Source: Syngnathus acus
Lineage: Eukaryota; Chordata; Actinopteri; Syngnathiformes; Syngnathidae
Direction of reading: 5' to 3'
DNA: 64,000 bases
NCBI RefSeq assembly: GCF_901709675.1
Contig: NC_051104.1
Location: forward strand, 3,083,501 to 3,147,500
The notes beneath the pieces were generated by a model, which ran no database searches, was not told the origin of the DNA, and saw nothing but the letters and a program-made list of their open reading frames with translations. Below, in pieces: positions 37,850 through 51,173 of this stretch. The stretch's first letter is position 1; every line of letters begins with the position of its first letter. The position numbers and the translations under genes were made by a program.

Positions 37850-40448
37850 GTAAGTCAAGTGTGCCATTGTCCCCTCTGACGGTGAAGATAAGCTTCCAGG
37901 CTTGTCCGTCCACCTGCTTCCGATTAATTGAGCTGATTGGCTTGACCCCGTTTGTAGCAGGAGTGATGCAAGTGCTTTTGGCACTTTGATCCCAAACACC
38001 CGAGTGCGTGTGCGAGAGAGCTCAGTCAGTGCAGTCAGTTGCTGAGCTTCTAAAAAGCACACACGCCGCATCCAAGCGATCTGCAGCGAGTGCTCCTCTC
38101 CTCGCCCGCTGCCGAGCGGACTGGGATTAGAGGCAACAATCCGAGCGGCTTGACCGAATCTGATTTGCAGAGAAACAAGGGATCACACATGCAAACTACT
38201 CCCCCCCCCGCGTGCCCACTCTGACCTCTCTCCTCTCCCTTCTGCAGAAAGCAGATGCTTATTTCAATGGGTCAGAATTCCCAGAGCCACATTGACTGGA
38301 CTTTTGTCCATTTGACTGCTCCATCACTATGTGCACTTTACAGCTCGATCTTGACGTCCTCCTTCCAGTTCCCGTCTAATGGATGCCAAGTTGCGCTCGT
38401 AGCGAGATGGGATGCAAGTCACTTGAAAGTCTTGCTGGCATTCCGCAGCAAACACCTGCTGGGGGAGGAGAGAAGAGGGATGCACAGTGAGGCTACTGTG
38501 CGCAAAGCATCTTTCAAACGTAAAACCGATCTGACGTTGCAAAAAAAAAAAAAAATACCGTACATTCAAATGACTTTGGAGAATTCTGTTTGAAGCTAGG
38601 TTATAAAACTCTTCTATTTTTGACACACTTTTTTTTAAAAAACATCCTATTTAAAATATCTTCATGCATCAAGCAGTTCTACTATATTATGTGACTTAAG
38701 TCTCATTTTAAATCACTTTTATTTTACATCATAAAGAATCAGGGACTTACTTTGAAATCAATAAATAAGCATTCCCGAAAGATTTTAGTGAAACGTCAAA
38801 GACAGAAAAGATGAGCAAGTTTGTCCTTTGTTTGTGCCGACCTTTCATTGGTTGCAAGTTTCGTGTGATCTCCGCTTTGCTAAGCCTCCTCGCTTAGTCG
38901 ATCGCGAGGGGCTTCTTTGCTCTCAAAAAACATCCACGTTCCCCGTCGGGAGGCTTACGTGGAATCGATAGTACGGAGGGTCTCCTTGGCCTTCGCTTCG
39001 GCGAGTCATCTTGCCCCCGAATACCGCCGAAGAACCTGGACCGCGTTAGCGCTCGCTGCTTTGTTGTTTTGCGCAAGTTTGCTAACTTTCCAAGTCGCTG
39101 CAGTAGCAACATTAGCTTTTGTTGTTCGAAGTGGGGAGTTTCTTGTTGTTCAGCAAACACTTCAGCAGGAATTCAATTCAATGTGCTGCGATAAAAACTC
39201 AACGGGGCATTCGGTTCTTTAGTACCTTTCAGTTTCTTGCTGTTGTTGTTATTACCTGGAAGCTAGCGTGCCAACTTGGAGGCCTTTATTTCACTTTTGT
39301 CCTCAGCAAGTTCCATTCCCTCCCTCCTTTGCCTTCAAACGCCTTTTGATTGCTTTCATAGCGTGCCTCGAGGTCGGTTATTGTCCATCTGCAAGGTGAA
39401 GCGCTTTACAGTGACGTCTCAAGCCGAGCCAAACATGCCCGAGCGGCGAATCTGACCGTGCAGCGAATATTTTTGTTGTATTTCGGATATTAAAAACACA
39501 ATTCAACACACGTGAAAAGAGGACCCCCACAAGATGTCCCCGCTCGGGGCCATCCGATGTCCTTTTACTGGCCCTGACTGAAGGCTGTTGCTTGGCTCCC
39601 AATTCACGTTTGTGTTTCATTTTCACCGGAGCAGCTTAGAGTCGACGGATTGTCATTCCCGCTCGGTCTATTTTCACAACCCCCTCACCCCGCCGAGGCG
39701 GCGTGCGGAAGCCCCCCCGCGGTGGCCGTGCTGTGCTTTGGAAAGAAACGTGGGAAGGATGCAGTTACCTGGAGACGCGCCCTTTTTCCCAACGCCGCAA
39801 AAGACTCGGGCTGAGGACGAGCTGCTTGTTTGCCGCTTGAAGATCAATTTTCAGAAGAGGCGTCACACGTTTGGCCAATTCATTCAGCTTTTATTGGCTT
39901 GAAATGACTTTGGCAATGCGGACGCTTCAAAGGCAGCGTTTGTTGACTTGCTTTATATAGACTTTTTTTTTTCCGGCTTCTCTAACAGGCCCAACAAAGT
40001 CGTTATTTGGGAGAAAAAAGCCCAAAGAGAGTATTTTGCTTGGCGTCCCTTGTGAGAATTCTGCCACGAATTCTCCAGCACAGGCCGCGCAAGAGATTCT
40101 TCATCTGGTTTTCCTTCTCAGCCACTTGTGAGGAGGCTCCATCTTCTCCTTTAACGAGTCAGCCACACTGCAGTCAACACTTGCGGCCGCCCGCTTCCCC
40201 TCCGTGTCAAAGATTTGCTGTCACCCACGTGAAGGACTTTTAGTCCAGGCGGCCAGCTGGTCGTCTCCGATGACGGGGCATTCATTAGATTTCATTAGAG
40301 GCGGAGCGAGCGGTACGCTGGAACCTGCGGGTCAATGCGGTGCACGGTCCCTTTATAGCACAGGTGTCAAAGTCAAGGCCCGGGGGCCAGATACGGCCCG
40401 CCACATAATTTTAGGTGGCCCGCGAAGACAAATTGTGCATCAAATTCA

Positions 40449-40812
40449 TCCATCCATCCATTTTCTGAACCGCTTAGTCCCCACGGGGGTCGCGGGAGTG
40501 CTGGAGCCTATCCCAGCCGTCAACGGGCAGTAGGCGAGGGACACCCTGAACCGGTTGCCAGCCGATCGCAGGGCACACAGAGACAAACAACCATCTGCAC
40601 TCGCACTCACACCTAGGGACAATTTGGAGTCTTCAATCGGCCTACCAAGCATGTTTTTGGGATGCGGGAGGAAACCGGAGTGCCCGGAGAAAACCCACGC
40701 GGGCCCGGGGAGAACATGCAAACTCCACACAGGGAGGGCCGGAGGTGGAATCGAACCCGCACCCTCCTAACTGTGAGGCGGACGTGCTACCCAGTGCGCC
40801 ACCGAGCCGCCC
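40449..40812 (-). mobile_element. tRNA-derived SINE, full length, copy B (364 bp), nested in a hAT-like element
   Basis: It is the same family and orientation as the copy at 26829, with roughly eight visible base differences in the body. Box B is intact (40747-40757). The perfect 13-bp target duplication tgcatcaaattca lies at 40436-40448 and 40813-40825. The duplicated target belongs to a hAT-like repeat that continues on both sides, so the SINE inserted into an older transposon. Confidence 0.9.
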
Positions 40813-41024
40813 TGCATCAAATTCAATTCCAAAATTTCTAATTGTTTTCACTTTTAAAAATAGAGATATTGTTAGCCATTTTTATTACCACTAATTTTTT
40901 TAAATAATTTTTATTTTCAAATATTTGATTTCATTTTTCAATATTTGAACAGGTTTTATTAGTCTAGTTTGAAAACTAGTCTATACAAAAACAATACATA
41001 TGAGACGTTTTTTTTTTGGATTGA

Positions 41025-41192
41025 CTATTTTAATGGTCCTTTGAAGCAGACCCCGTTGTTTTACTTGTGTGTTAATCGTGTGCTGTGTCTCGTCACCGTG
41101 GGATAGGGGGAACGGTATTTCGGTTTCTTTGTGTGTCCTAGCATGAAGGAATTGACAATAAAGCTGATTCTGATTCTGATTCTGATTCTGAT
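41025..41192 (+). mobile_element. Probable LINE or SINE 3' tail with TGATTC repeats
   Basis: The stretch reads ctgtgtctcgtcaccgtggg, then gaaggaattgacaataaagc and a short (TGATTC)n tail at 41165-41192. The AATTGACAATAAAG ending with a simple tail is typical of a non-LTR element 3' end in fish. The family is not assigned, and the left limit is approximate. Confidence 0.45.
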
Positions 41193-44100
41193 GCGGCCCG
41201 CGACAAAAATAAGTTTGACACCCCTGCTGCAGCAATTTAACACAATTAATTATGAACAATAACAATTAATGATGGCTGTCACCGGTGATGTGTTGTTTTT
41301 TTGGAAGGGGAACAATCTGATTGGCTGATTAATCAAGGAGCCTCTTTAAAGTCCTCCAATTAAGAAGGGAGGGGTGAGCAGTGAGGGAAGTGAAACAGAC
41401 ACTGTGAAGAAAACAATGCTGTTTTTATTTGCTCAAGTCATTTAAAAGCTTGTTTTAGGGCTGTAATTTTAATCCCGTAATCTTTTTGCTCACAGTGAGA
41501 ACTTCACAAATATCTGCCGAAATTCAACCACTAAGAGTAATCAGAAAAGCAAATAAATATCATGTCCCCCAATTTTTTACGTTGACGCTTGGCACAAAAG
41601 TGGCGATCAGTTAAATTGTAGCAGTCGACTTTCATTTAGCTCCGAGTTCTTTTCAACTTGACTTTTCGCCACCTGTTGGATTTTGTTTTTTTTGCCGCGG
41701 GCACCAAACCTTTCATAATCTCAGCAAGCAAAGCGGTAAAGACGATGCATTAGCGCCCGGCCGAGTCTCGCACGGGTCCCTCCCATTCATCACGACGCCG
41801 ATGGCGAAAGCGTACACTTGACCTTGAGGAAGACGCCTCGCCTTGGCCTTGTGTCAAGATGATTTCTTAGTCTATTTAACAGAAGCAACGCCATGCTTTA
41901 TCACTTCCACTGCTTTTCTTGTCGTCAACACTGCCGGCGAGGGTTTACATTATGTGCAAAAAGGAGAAACAGATGATGGCCGACCCCCCCCTTCCGACAG
42001 CCCACTACCCCGCAGCCCCCGACCATGACATTTTATGTGAGGCATTTGTTGTTGCAAGATAAGCTTGAGTGAAGACTGAGGCGAGTGTCTCTTTGTCCTT
42101 CTGCTCTCACTTCAGGCTGTAAACAACACATCGCTCGCCTCTTTGTTTTCATTATTATTATTATCATTAACAGCTCTGGGGTACTCGTTCTTTTTTTTTT
42201 TTCAATCATTTACTTTCTAGCTCATTATTTTGTTATAAAGGCCTGGGGCGTTATGGCATAGTTAAGAAAGTTAAATCTGCAATCAAAACATGTTGTTTAA
42301 ACGGACAAGCAACTTAAGTATCGGCGACGAGTATCGATTGATACCAAAAACTGAGTGGATGTTCCCCATTGGACGCCCTGATGTGCAAACGGCGTGTGAT
42401 AGCAAAAAGAGAAGAAAGGACACAAATAAGTGACACGCCGCGTTATCTGGATATGAGTATGAATTTCATAATTAACACGCACTCGGGGGAAATCAGCGTC
42501 GGCGGGAACGTGTCGACGTCTCATGGCGGCTCATTGAGTCTTAATCATTTGCAGCACTTCAAGAGACGTTGGCCGTTATTTTCATAAATGGCCGACTAAC
42601 ACTTGCACATCCTATGCAATGAGTTGTTGCTTAGCTTTTAGCTCACTAAAAACTACAATTTTGTTGTTGTGGCTTTGCAAGAAATGGCTTGCGTGCAGTT
42701 TGTGATTAGCTAAAATATTCTTCTAAAGAGGAAAATGACAATTAATTTTCATTGAAGCGCTAATCTACTACAAAGCGTTCCTCCAGTCGTTAAAAAAACG
42801 CTTATGACCGAGGTCGGCTCGTTTCCTTTTATTTGAAAGCGCTGTGAAATTTCTTTTGAATTCCTGCAGGAAACGTTTGATCGCCACGGTGGTGCGGAGT
42901 TATTTATCAGCCTCTTCACGCTTTCTGACAAGACGTTTGAGCCGACTGAATAGATGGAAGGCTAATTGGCATTTGGCCGTCAAGGTAGGGTTGCTATAGG
43001 TTAGCGCTCAGTCGTGCGGCAAGGTTTCTGTTGAGGTGAGAGTGACAAGACTCCAACTTCAGCCTCTCCAGTTTTACCTTTGGATGAATCCTCTCCGTTT
43101 TAACACATCATATTTGTGTGTGTTAAGAGGAGCAGTGAGAACAGCAGTACATTATTTGTAATTATAAAGTTGTTGGTGATACACTAGACTACTACACTAG
43201 ACTATTCAATTCACTTTTTTTTTCTTTGATTCAATGCAATAATTTGGCTCTTCTGAAGATTTTTTTATTTTTATTTCACTGCCTCTTTGATAAATGAGAA
43301 GCTTCTCATTCGGATTATGTATATAATCGGAGGTAGCGGTGTCAAATTTAGTCAATTACTTGACAGCTAATCAAGTATCAAATTAATCGACAACTATTTC
43401 AATAATCCAATTATTGTGTAGAGGCATGTGATTCTCCATCTGCAATCTCAAATAACAGCAGAAAACTATAAAAAAAAATGTCTGTTGCCACCCCGTTTCC
43501 ATAACTCAAGCTGAGCGACAGTACAACAATAAGCAAGTACGTCAAAGCGGCAGACGTGTTTAATTTTCACCTGTCACTAAATTAATGTCGATTGGCGGCA
43601 GGCAAAGTGAGGCGGCCGACGGCGTCTGTCGGCGGCAAAGCGGGAGCTCGCTTAACGTGCCCATCATCTTTGCTAATCGGAGAGGAAGAGGCGTCAGACA
43701 TGTTTACATCACGTGTATGTTAGTTTTCATCCTAAACACGCCTGGGTGGAAATCCAGGCATTTTGATGCATTATGTCGCATTTGCCTCACAGCATCTTCT
43801 CTCTAATTTTATTTACTTTTTTTTTTTTTTTAATACCTCTGACAAAACATGCAGTCTTGTTTTGGGCACCGATTTGAGCTCAATTGTCCTTATTGTCCAC
43901 TGGATGCTAGAATTGACGTGTCTTGAAAAGACATCTGTAACAAATGAAACGATCAATACGAAGTGGCCATCAATGTTCTTTTACAAACGGTCAGCTAATA
44001 AATATTTCATAAGTATGACGTAACAGTGACTCACAATCAAGTGACATACTTTTTTCGCCCTCCAGCCAGCTAATGGAAGGTTTTAAAATTTTCATTTTGG

Positions 44101-46916
44101 TTGCTCAGCTTGGCGGCATTACGAGTAGATTGATGAACCCCCTTCTAAATAATCTAAATGACCGTGAAGCGGACATACGTGTTTTCGTGCGCGTGGAAAT
44201 CAGTCAGCGCTAATGTGCAGAAAGGCGCTCATTGATTGAGCCGACATGCCGAGCCGATGATGATGTTGTTTTGCTCGGAGCGCTCCTCCACCTGAGCGGG
44301 GGCCCCACTTGTGCATGCGGCGGCACGGCGCTCTATCGACCTAGCGAGACAGAGCCATTACAGAAAAGACTAATTCTTAATCTTGGATATTGCTTTCTCA
44401 TTACTCTGCCTCCCTCTGGCCTCTGGCGCGATAACTGCTTGATTAGGGCAGTTATGTCGCCGGGGAGCCCGAAAGAGCGCACCTTTTAATATTAGCCGTC
44501 TGACTGATGGCCACGCCGCCGTTCCGGGCTAATAACGGCGAAGCGGCGACCTGCTTTCTTGCCCTTTGGTGACGCCATCGGCATCCTCCAATAAGAATCG
44601 ATAGGTGCCGATAATTAATTCAGCCCGACTGCACAGATATGGAAATTCAACACTTGTTATCGTTTTAAAAAGAAAAACTGTGTTCAAATATCCATAAAAG
44701 CTTATTGGTTTGTCAACTGCCATGTAGGGGCAAGTTATGAGTAAATATTGATAAGATGGTCAAGTGAACATGAGCCGATGCAAACGACCAGGCTAACACA
44801 ATCATTAAAACAAATGTTTCAACTGTCAATTTAATGAATAACCAATCAATTTGGCACAGTGGCAGAATGGTTAGCATGTCGTTATTAGCATGGTATGTAT
44901 ATCCGAATCGTCCAGATTTTCTGAAAAAAAAATCCTTTTAAAATGCTAAATGAAATGTTGCAGAAGGGAAACTGCTGGCGGGTTGGACCACATTTGGTCG
45001 AAGTTGAGGGCAGGAGGAAGAAAATACAATAAAAATGTAAAAACGACAATCGAACATTAGGCCAACATCTTCCATATTACGACGGCAGCTTGTTGTTTAT
45101 GAGAGCGTGTCGGGAGGAAACCCGAATGAGTCACGCGCGGCGTGGGCGGCCCCACGTCGGCAAAAGCAGCAGTCAGGCCGAGCTCTCTCGCCGGGGAGCG
45201 TCGGCAGATAAGAAAACATCTGACAACTTACAAGGAAAGCCAATTCCGACATTTGCCTCATCCCAACTTGCTGTTGAATTTTGAGGCAGCTGAGACGACG
45301 CAGAAGTGAAATGAAAGATGTTGCGTGGCGGCGGCGGCTGAGCGTGGAGTGTATTCGGCCTCGGGGCGAGTGTATTCAGTTATTAGCGTGTTATTACACT
45401 AAAGTGCACGTGGCTGGCAGACATTACTGTAGCCTAATGTGGTGAACATAGCTGCAAAATCTTTTGGACTCCCCCACGTGCAATAATGTGCACCCCCCTC
45501 AAAAAACAAACTGCAAAATATAATATTTAAAGCAGCGGGAGAACGGTGCCAGGTGCATTCACCCCGTACGCACCTCCTTTCCTTTCTTTTTTCTACGGAT
45601 TGCATTTTTTTTTTTTTTTTTGCTCACTGACGCTGCAAAAGCAGTTTAATGAAGTGATTTCTAAAGCGCTTGGTCAGGAAGCTTCAAATGTTTATAAGGC
45701 TGATGAATCCACTTTTCTCATTTGCACTTTGAGAATTGCAGCTGCCCTGTGACTTTGCACATTTGTTGATATCTATCTGTTTGATTTATGCTTTGGGTTT
45801 TTAGTTTTAGGATCGGGGTTGCTCTAGGGGTTAAATTTAGGCTTGGTGCTTTTGCTGGCTGACTTTTGTTGCATTGGCGTTCTGTAAGAATTGCGCGTAT
45901 ACATTGACTCGAAGGAACTATTCACGGTGCAGCATGTGCACTTAATGTGAAATCTATGAGAATTTAAGAGCATACAACATCGCTCAATCACTCGGCGGGA
46001 AGCGGAATTACCGTGGCCCGGTCGAGCCCTTAACGACGTCGCCGGCTCGCGACTCCCTCGGCGCTTCAAAACACAATAACTGTGAGCGATAAATGGGGCG
46101 CATGTGACGCCACGTCATGGCTGTTGGATTCCATTCCAAACTTCCAATTGTCATAAAATAGCTCCTATTGTGACCCACTTGTGAAGAAGCCAAACAAATT
46201 CATGAAACGAGTCCATTCTTCATCATTTCAAGCTTTGCTCTCCAGGAATGATTGATTATTATTACAAAAAAATAAATAAATAAGGGCTGCACATTTATTC
46301 TACTATTCAAAATGGAATACGAGTGAATTTGTGATTGTGAAAGCGCTTGAATATTCTCCTTTTCATGTCCACTACTGAAGCCATTTGAGGCTTTAAATAA
46401 TTAAGCAGAGCTCTGGGCAAGGCACTGATTCACATGATTAATTCTCAATGCTTATTGGACCACAGCGAGCGGTTCTCCAGCATCATCCCTATCAACGATG
46501 CACACACGATATGGTAAAATCATTCTGAAACGTGAATATTTGGCGTATTACACACCCACCTGATGTGCGCTTGAGATCTACGTAGGCCCGACACCTCCTC
46601 AAGCCATAATTGCGCTACTAAATCTTCCTTTATGTTGCGGCAACCGCTGCGACGGGAAATATATTTAATTAGCCTCCAGTGGGGAAAATGCGAGGGAAAA
46701 AAAAGGGGGAAAAAAAACTAGCAGCGGTTGTCAGTCTCTTATCGGCTACTTGAGGCGGCGCTGATGCGCAGAGGAGATGAAAAAGGCATGCTAAGCAAAG
46801 CCAACGGAAGACGCTTGGCGGCAATAAAAAACGGCGCGCTGTCTCGACCGTGACCAAAACACTTGGCGATGAAATAATGACACAGAAAAATAAGTCTGTT
46901 GAGAAGAGGGAAAGTA

Positions 46917-47199
46917 TCGTATTTTCCGCACTATAAGGCGCACCTTCAATGAGTGGCCCATTTGAAAACTTTGTTCATATATAAGGCGCACCGGATTATA
47001 AGGCGCACCTTCATTGAATGGCCCATTTTAAAACTTTGTCCATATATAAGATATATACATTTGGCCCGCGGGCCGGACTTTGGACACGCCTGCTGTAGTG
47101 GCTCAATATTGGTCCATATATAAGGCGCACCCGATTATAAGGCGCACTTTTGAGAAAATTTGAGGTTTTTAGGTGCGCCTTATAGTGCGGAAAATACGG
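46917..47199 (-). mobile_element. Foldback MITE, CGCACT class, copy 9 (283 bp)
   Basis: TA flanks it at 46915-46916 and 47200-47201. The left end starts TCGTATTTTCC, one change from the family. It carries the same internal hAT-derived piece as copy 4 (cccgcgggccgga, then ctttggacacgcctgctg). An extra unit at the left repeats the ggcccattt block. It lies in the candidate first intron. Confidence 0.85.
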
Positions 47200-49323
47200 T
47201 AGATTTTTTACATTATTATTGTCGCAAAATTTGTCGCCTAGGCCATTTGACAGATTTGAGGCAGATGGATGGTCCTTGATTTTTGTCTCAGTTTCATTTT
47301 TCAACAATTTGATGAATAACGTACACTTAGTTTTTTATATTTTTTGATGGCACCATGGATTTATGCTGAAACAGCTTCCAACAATGCCAAGGACGTCAAT
47401 ACAACAACTTTTTTTTTCTGCCCGCAAATCATAGAGTCGACTTAATTTCCTTGCCATTGTTGTTTTTCTTCTTTGCAGAATGAAAAACTAGTAAACTTCG
47501 TCTTTGCGGCGTATTTCTACAAGCTCCAGTGCAAAGAAGTCGTCTTGCACTCATGTTTAATCAACGCATCCTTTCTCTCACCGCTAAGTCAACACGACGC
47601 GCATTCTTTAGCTCGCATTTCCGAAAGAGAGGGGAAAAACGAGAGAGGCCGAGGAACACGTCTCAATTGCGCAACCGTTCCTGCGTGGTGCCGGGAGCTT
47701 TCTCCTGCTGGAGAAAAGGGACACTTGCCATTTGCATTTAGATGAGCGCGGTAATAGAAAAAGCACAGTGATGAATCTTGTGCCCGAGACAGGCTAATGT
47801 GCTTGTATTGGGAAGAAAAATGCAGAATTAAACACTCTGGAGTGAAACGGGATGAGAGCAACACGTGTGTTGACCAACCTCTCCTAAGAAAAGATATCGA
47901 TGATTTCCAAATTTCTGGATTTTTTACGAGTGAAAGTTAGAGTGCGTGTTTAATTATTTACAAGGTTTTAATTTACGACTCGCACGTAGAAGGGAAACCA
48001 AGTCATTGTAGCTCGTCGACGTCTGATTGAAATGAATTGTGACGCCTCGTCAGCGCGCCGGCTTGATTTTCTTCCGCCGCGAAACGAGATTTGGGATGTA
48101 TCATTTGGACCCGAGCACCCCCCCACCATCTCTAATTTATCGCCATCTGCTCAACCGGGCTGTAAATCCAGGCGCCGACTGACTCTCTCACCAACGTTTT
48201 ATCTGCTAACATTTAGCAACGTCTAATTAAGAGAAAACGTGGAAGCAGCGATGCAGCAGTAATGGCGGTCATAATAGTCGCCATCTTCTGCGTGTGTGTG
48301 CGAGTGTGTGTGTTATTATTCAATGGAGCTAATGAGAGGATGACAACAGTCGTAACGGTTGATGTGATTAAAGAGACGATGCAACATCAACAGTTTGCTA
48401 ATAAATGTTTTCAAGGTCACGCTGTCGAATTGATCGAGTACGCTAACTACAGCACAGGAAGTTGACGACGGTTCTCAAACGTTTCATCATGAACTCACCT
48501 CAGGTTTGCCTGTCGCGGCAAATATAAAAAATAAAACTGCGCCGATGCCATTTGACTTTTACACCGAGACTATTTTTGTGGCTTTAAACTTTGCATTTGC
48601 CATTGTTGCAAATGTCAGCCGCTATCTGACAAGTTACAAGCGCTCCGCTTCCTTTCCATCACTTTAATGACACGCAGCAACGGGGGGGGCCGCAAATTCC
48701 AGCCACGGGTATCTTTCCTTTGCTCAAACCCGAGCGGCGGGGTCGCTGCCGCCTCAGGGGTTGGCGAGTCAAGCTGGCAAGCTTTTATTGAATGCACATT
48801 CACTCGGGCAGGATCGGTGGAGAACAGCGGGAGCCGGCCGGCACCTTCACCCATTATCAGTCCATTACATCGATGTCTCCGCGAGGGTCACAACCACACG
48901 CTGCTACTGCTGCTGCTGTGTATGTAACCCTTCTCAGGTATGAGAGCATGCATGAGTGATGCAAATCAAAGATATTCACACAGCATGCACGACTTTAAAG
49001 AAGTGGAGAGCAGTGCAGTTGCGATCCATTCAATATGCCGAGAGAGTGAAGATCGGATAAATGTACCGCTGCCGTATTTAAGTGGCATAAGGAAAAATAC
49101 ATTTTCCAGAAACATGTTATGAATTCCCCTTCAGATTTTTCCATGTTCTTGAAGATTGAAATGATCTATTTTTGTTGCCCTTAAACTGAATTGTTGACAC
49201 AATCGTGTTGAGACAGGAACACAATGTGATAATAACTCCATCTTTTCGAAAGAACATATTCTATCTGCTAATTAGCAGGATTGCTACTGAAGTGTTGAAA
49301 GCTCAGTGTGTTTCCCTGCCACA

Positions 49324-49440
49324 GCAAACCCATCTATCCATTTTCTATCACACTTATCCGAAGCGCTAGCTTTAGCCTAGTCCAGCAGAACTGGTCTCAA
49401 ATCTGTTATTCGGGATCGCACCCTGCTTCTTTTGCCAACT
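49324..49440 (-). mobile_element. Degraded SINE tail fragment in the candidate first intron
   Basis: catctatccattttctatc and then cttatccgaagcg resemble the SINE 3' end, followed by a diverged gggatcgcaccctgc. The match is weak. Confidence 0.3.
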
Positions 49441-51024
49441 CATCCGTGACCCTGAACGGCGTAAGTGCTAAGAAACGGATAATTGGATGTTGAGAGTCAG
49501 ATTTAAACGGCGCTTTCATGATTGTGTTAGCATGTCGTGACCGCGGCGGCGTCCTCCTAGCATAAACACTCTTGGCAGGAGACGCCGGCTGCCATGTGTC
49601 CATTGGAGTGTGTGTGTTGGCTCACTCTCATAATGAACCTTATGAAAAGATGAGGACGTTCCAGGTCTTTCAAAGTTCTGGCCTCCACTTGACTAAGCTG
49701 GACTGTTTCCATTTATTCTGAGGAGTATCCTCTAGACAACAAACACATCCCACGCCGCATGACTTGAAATAATCGTCTAAGACTTGGATGATGAGGGCTC
49801 TTTCTTTTATGATCCTGACTCAAGGTGCCATGGAAGCACAAACCCGTCAAACACTGGTGAACTAGAACTGAGATGACAAGGCAGCAGATCAGAAGACACA
49901 AACTCAGAAGGATAGTTGAGTCTGGCATCTTTAAAAAAGCACTTCCCACAACACCAAGATGACTCATGTTATGTTATTCACATTTGTATTGCTTTCCACC
50001 ACCCGCCGGGCAACACGCACGAGAGCATCGCTAACGCTACGACACGTCGGCCGTCAGTCGAAGCCAAGATGTTGTGCTAACGTCGCTACTTTTCATTAGC
50101 TCGCTTCTACCTTGCTGCTTCCCTCCCACTCTTTCCCCTCAAGGCATCACTGATATTAAAGTCTTCTTAGGCTTCGGTGCTGCACCCACTGCATCTTTTG
50201 CTCTCTTGTCGTGCAGCATTGTTTGAAGCGTTTTTAGAAAAGGCAAGTTTTCAAACACGACAAGAAAAACATCTAGAAACGCAATATTGAATGTAGACAG
50301 AAGCTTTATCAACGATACATATTAAATGACCTTTTAAATTCTGTGAACAGTGAGGTTTGAATAAATGTCATGTTCTTGGCGAGCAGAATGAAATGCAAAG
50401 TTCTGTGGCGTTTCCCAACGATCCACGTTATCCACCAAGAATTGAAAGCGACGTGCGAGACCGACAACGATGATACGTCGTCAGCGACGGGTCAGAGCGC
50501 TCGACCGCCAGCCCGACGCATGCTAATGAACTTAGCCCATCAAATAAGCACCGAGCTCTCTCGGGGCACTCACATTTTGCAGGGGTTGCCGGAACAGTCA
50601 TTTTAAATTATGGCTGAACAAAATGAGGAAGGACCTGCGGGAGAGCCTCGTCTGACCCGAGTCGAGCAAGACCTCGTCGGTAAAACTTTTGGTGCTCATT
50701 CTTGACTTTTTCGATAATGCAGTGTGAAGACGAGTCGGTGGGGGCGAGTGGGTGAGCTAAGCTAAAAATCCTGCTGCCGAAGTCGATGTTGCGGTCGGCA
50801 TAATTAATCAAAGACAATCAAGTCAACGAGGGCTCCGCTCATGAAATTACTGGCTTGCCCTCTTGCGCTGCTGATTAGGAGATGAACAACAACAAAACCA
50901 GATGATGTCATAAGACCACGACATGCTCATGAAGCATAACCGCAGAGGTTTTTCTAGGGTCACAAACTACATGCAGCTCTGCTTACCATGTCTGATTGAA
51001 TGACATCTAACTTCTGCATTTCAG

Positions 51025-51173
51025 GTGATGACGTTCTGAAGAGCGCCGATTCCTGAGCGCCCTTCCTGGCTCCGCCCGTTGGCTACTCTGTCCTCGCCAA
51101 AGTGTTTTCACCGTGGCTCAGCTCTCGCCTCCGTGCCACTTCAACTTTGAGAGCTGACCCTCAAAGACCGCCA
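51025..51173 (+). other. cdh12: 5' UTR part of the first coding exon
   Basis: The acceptor (ttctgcatttcag) ends at 51024, and 149 nt of leader precede the start codon. This shows that at least one noncoding exon exists further upstream. The leader contains a minimal upstream ORF: ATG at 51028, codons for Met-Thr-Phe, then TGA ending at 51039. The acceptor assignment rests on its sequence and on the family pattern in which the start codon lies in the second exon. Confidence 0.7.

Larger units (their letters stand above)
40361..41226. mobile_element. hAT-like non-autonomous element interrupted by a SINE
   Basis: The left end caggtgtcaaagtcaagg and the right end aagtttgacacccctg form the inverted termini of a common fish hAT-like repeat with GGCCCG-rich subterminal blocks (40378-40424, 41193-41203). 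Flanking octamers ttatagca and ctgcagca match at 5 of 8 positions, a possible decayed 8-bp target duplication. It is split by the SINE at 40449-40812 and also holds a LINE-like tail at 41025-41192. Confidence 0.65.
37850..51024 (+). other. cdh12: Candidate first intron (about 13.2 kb)
   Basis: It is bounded by the donor at 37850 and the acceptor ending at 51024. It contains the nested hAT-like/SINE complex (40361-41226) and one foldback element (46917-47199). I see no further coding exon. Stretches 37850-40360, 41227-46916 and 47200-51024 otherwise look like unique noncoding sequence with short A or T runs. A second acceptor-like site (ccttctgcag, ending 38248) might start another UTR exon. 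Confidence 0.4.

Noticed and set aside
44856-44900. Another SINE head (cagtggcagaatggttagc)
   Set aside because: The match is about 20 bases with no box B after it, too short to support.
51102-51173. An upstream N-terminal extension of the cadherin frame
   Set aside because: The in-frame stretch has no ATG, and the CDH12-like signal peptide begins exactly at 51174.
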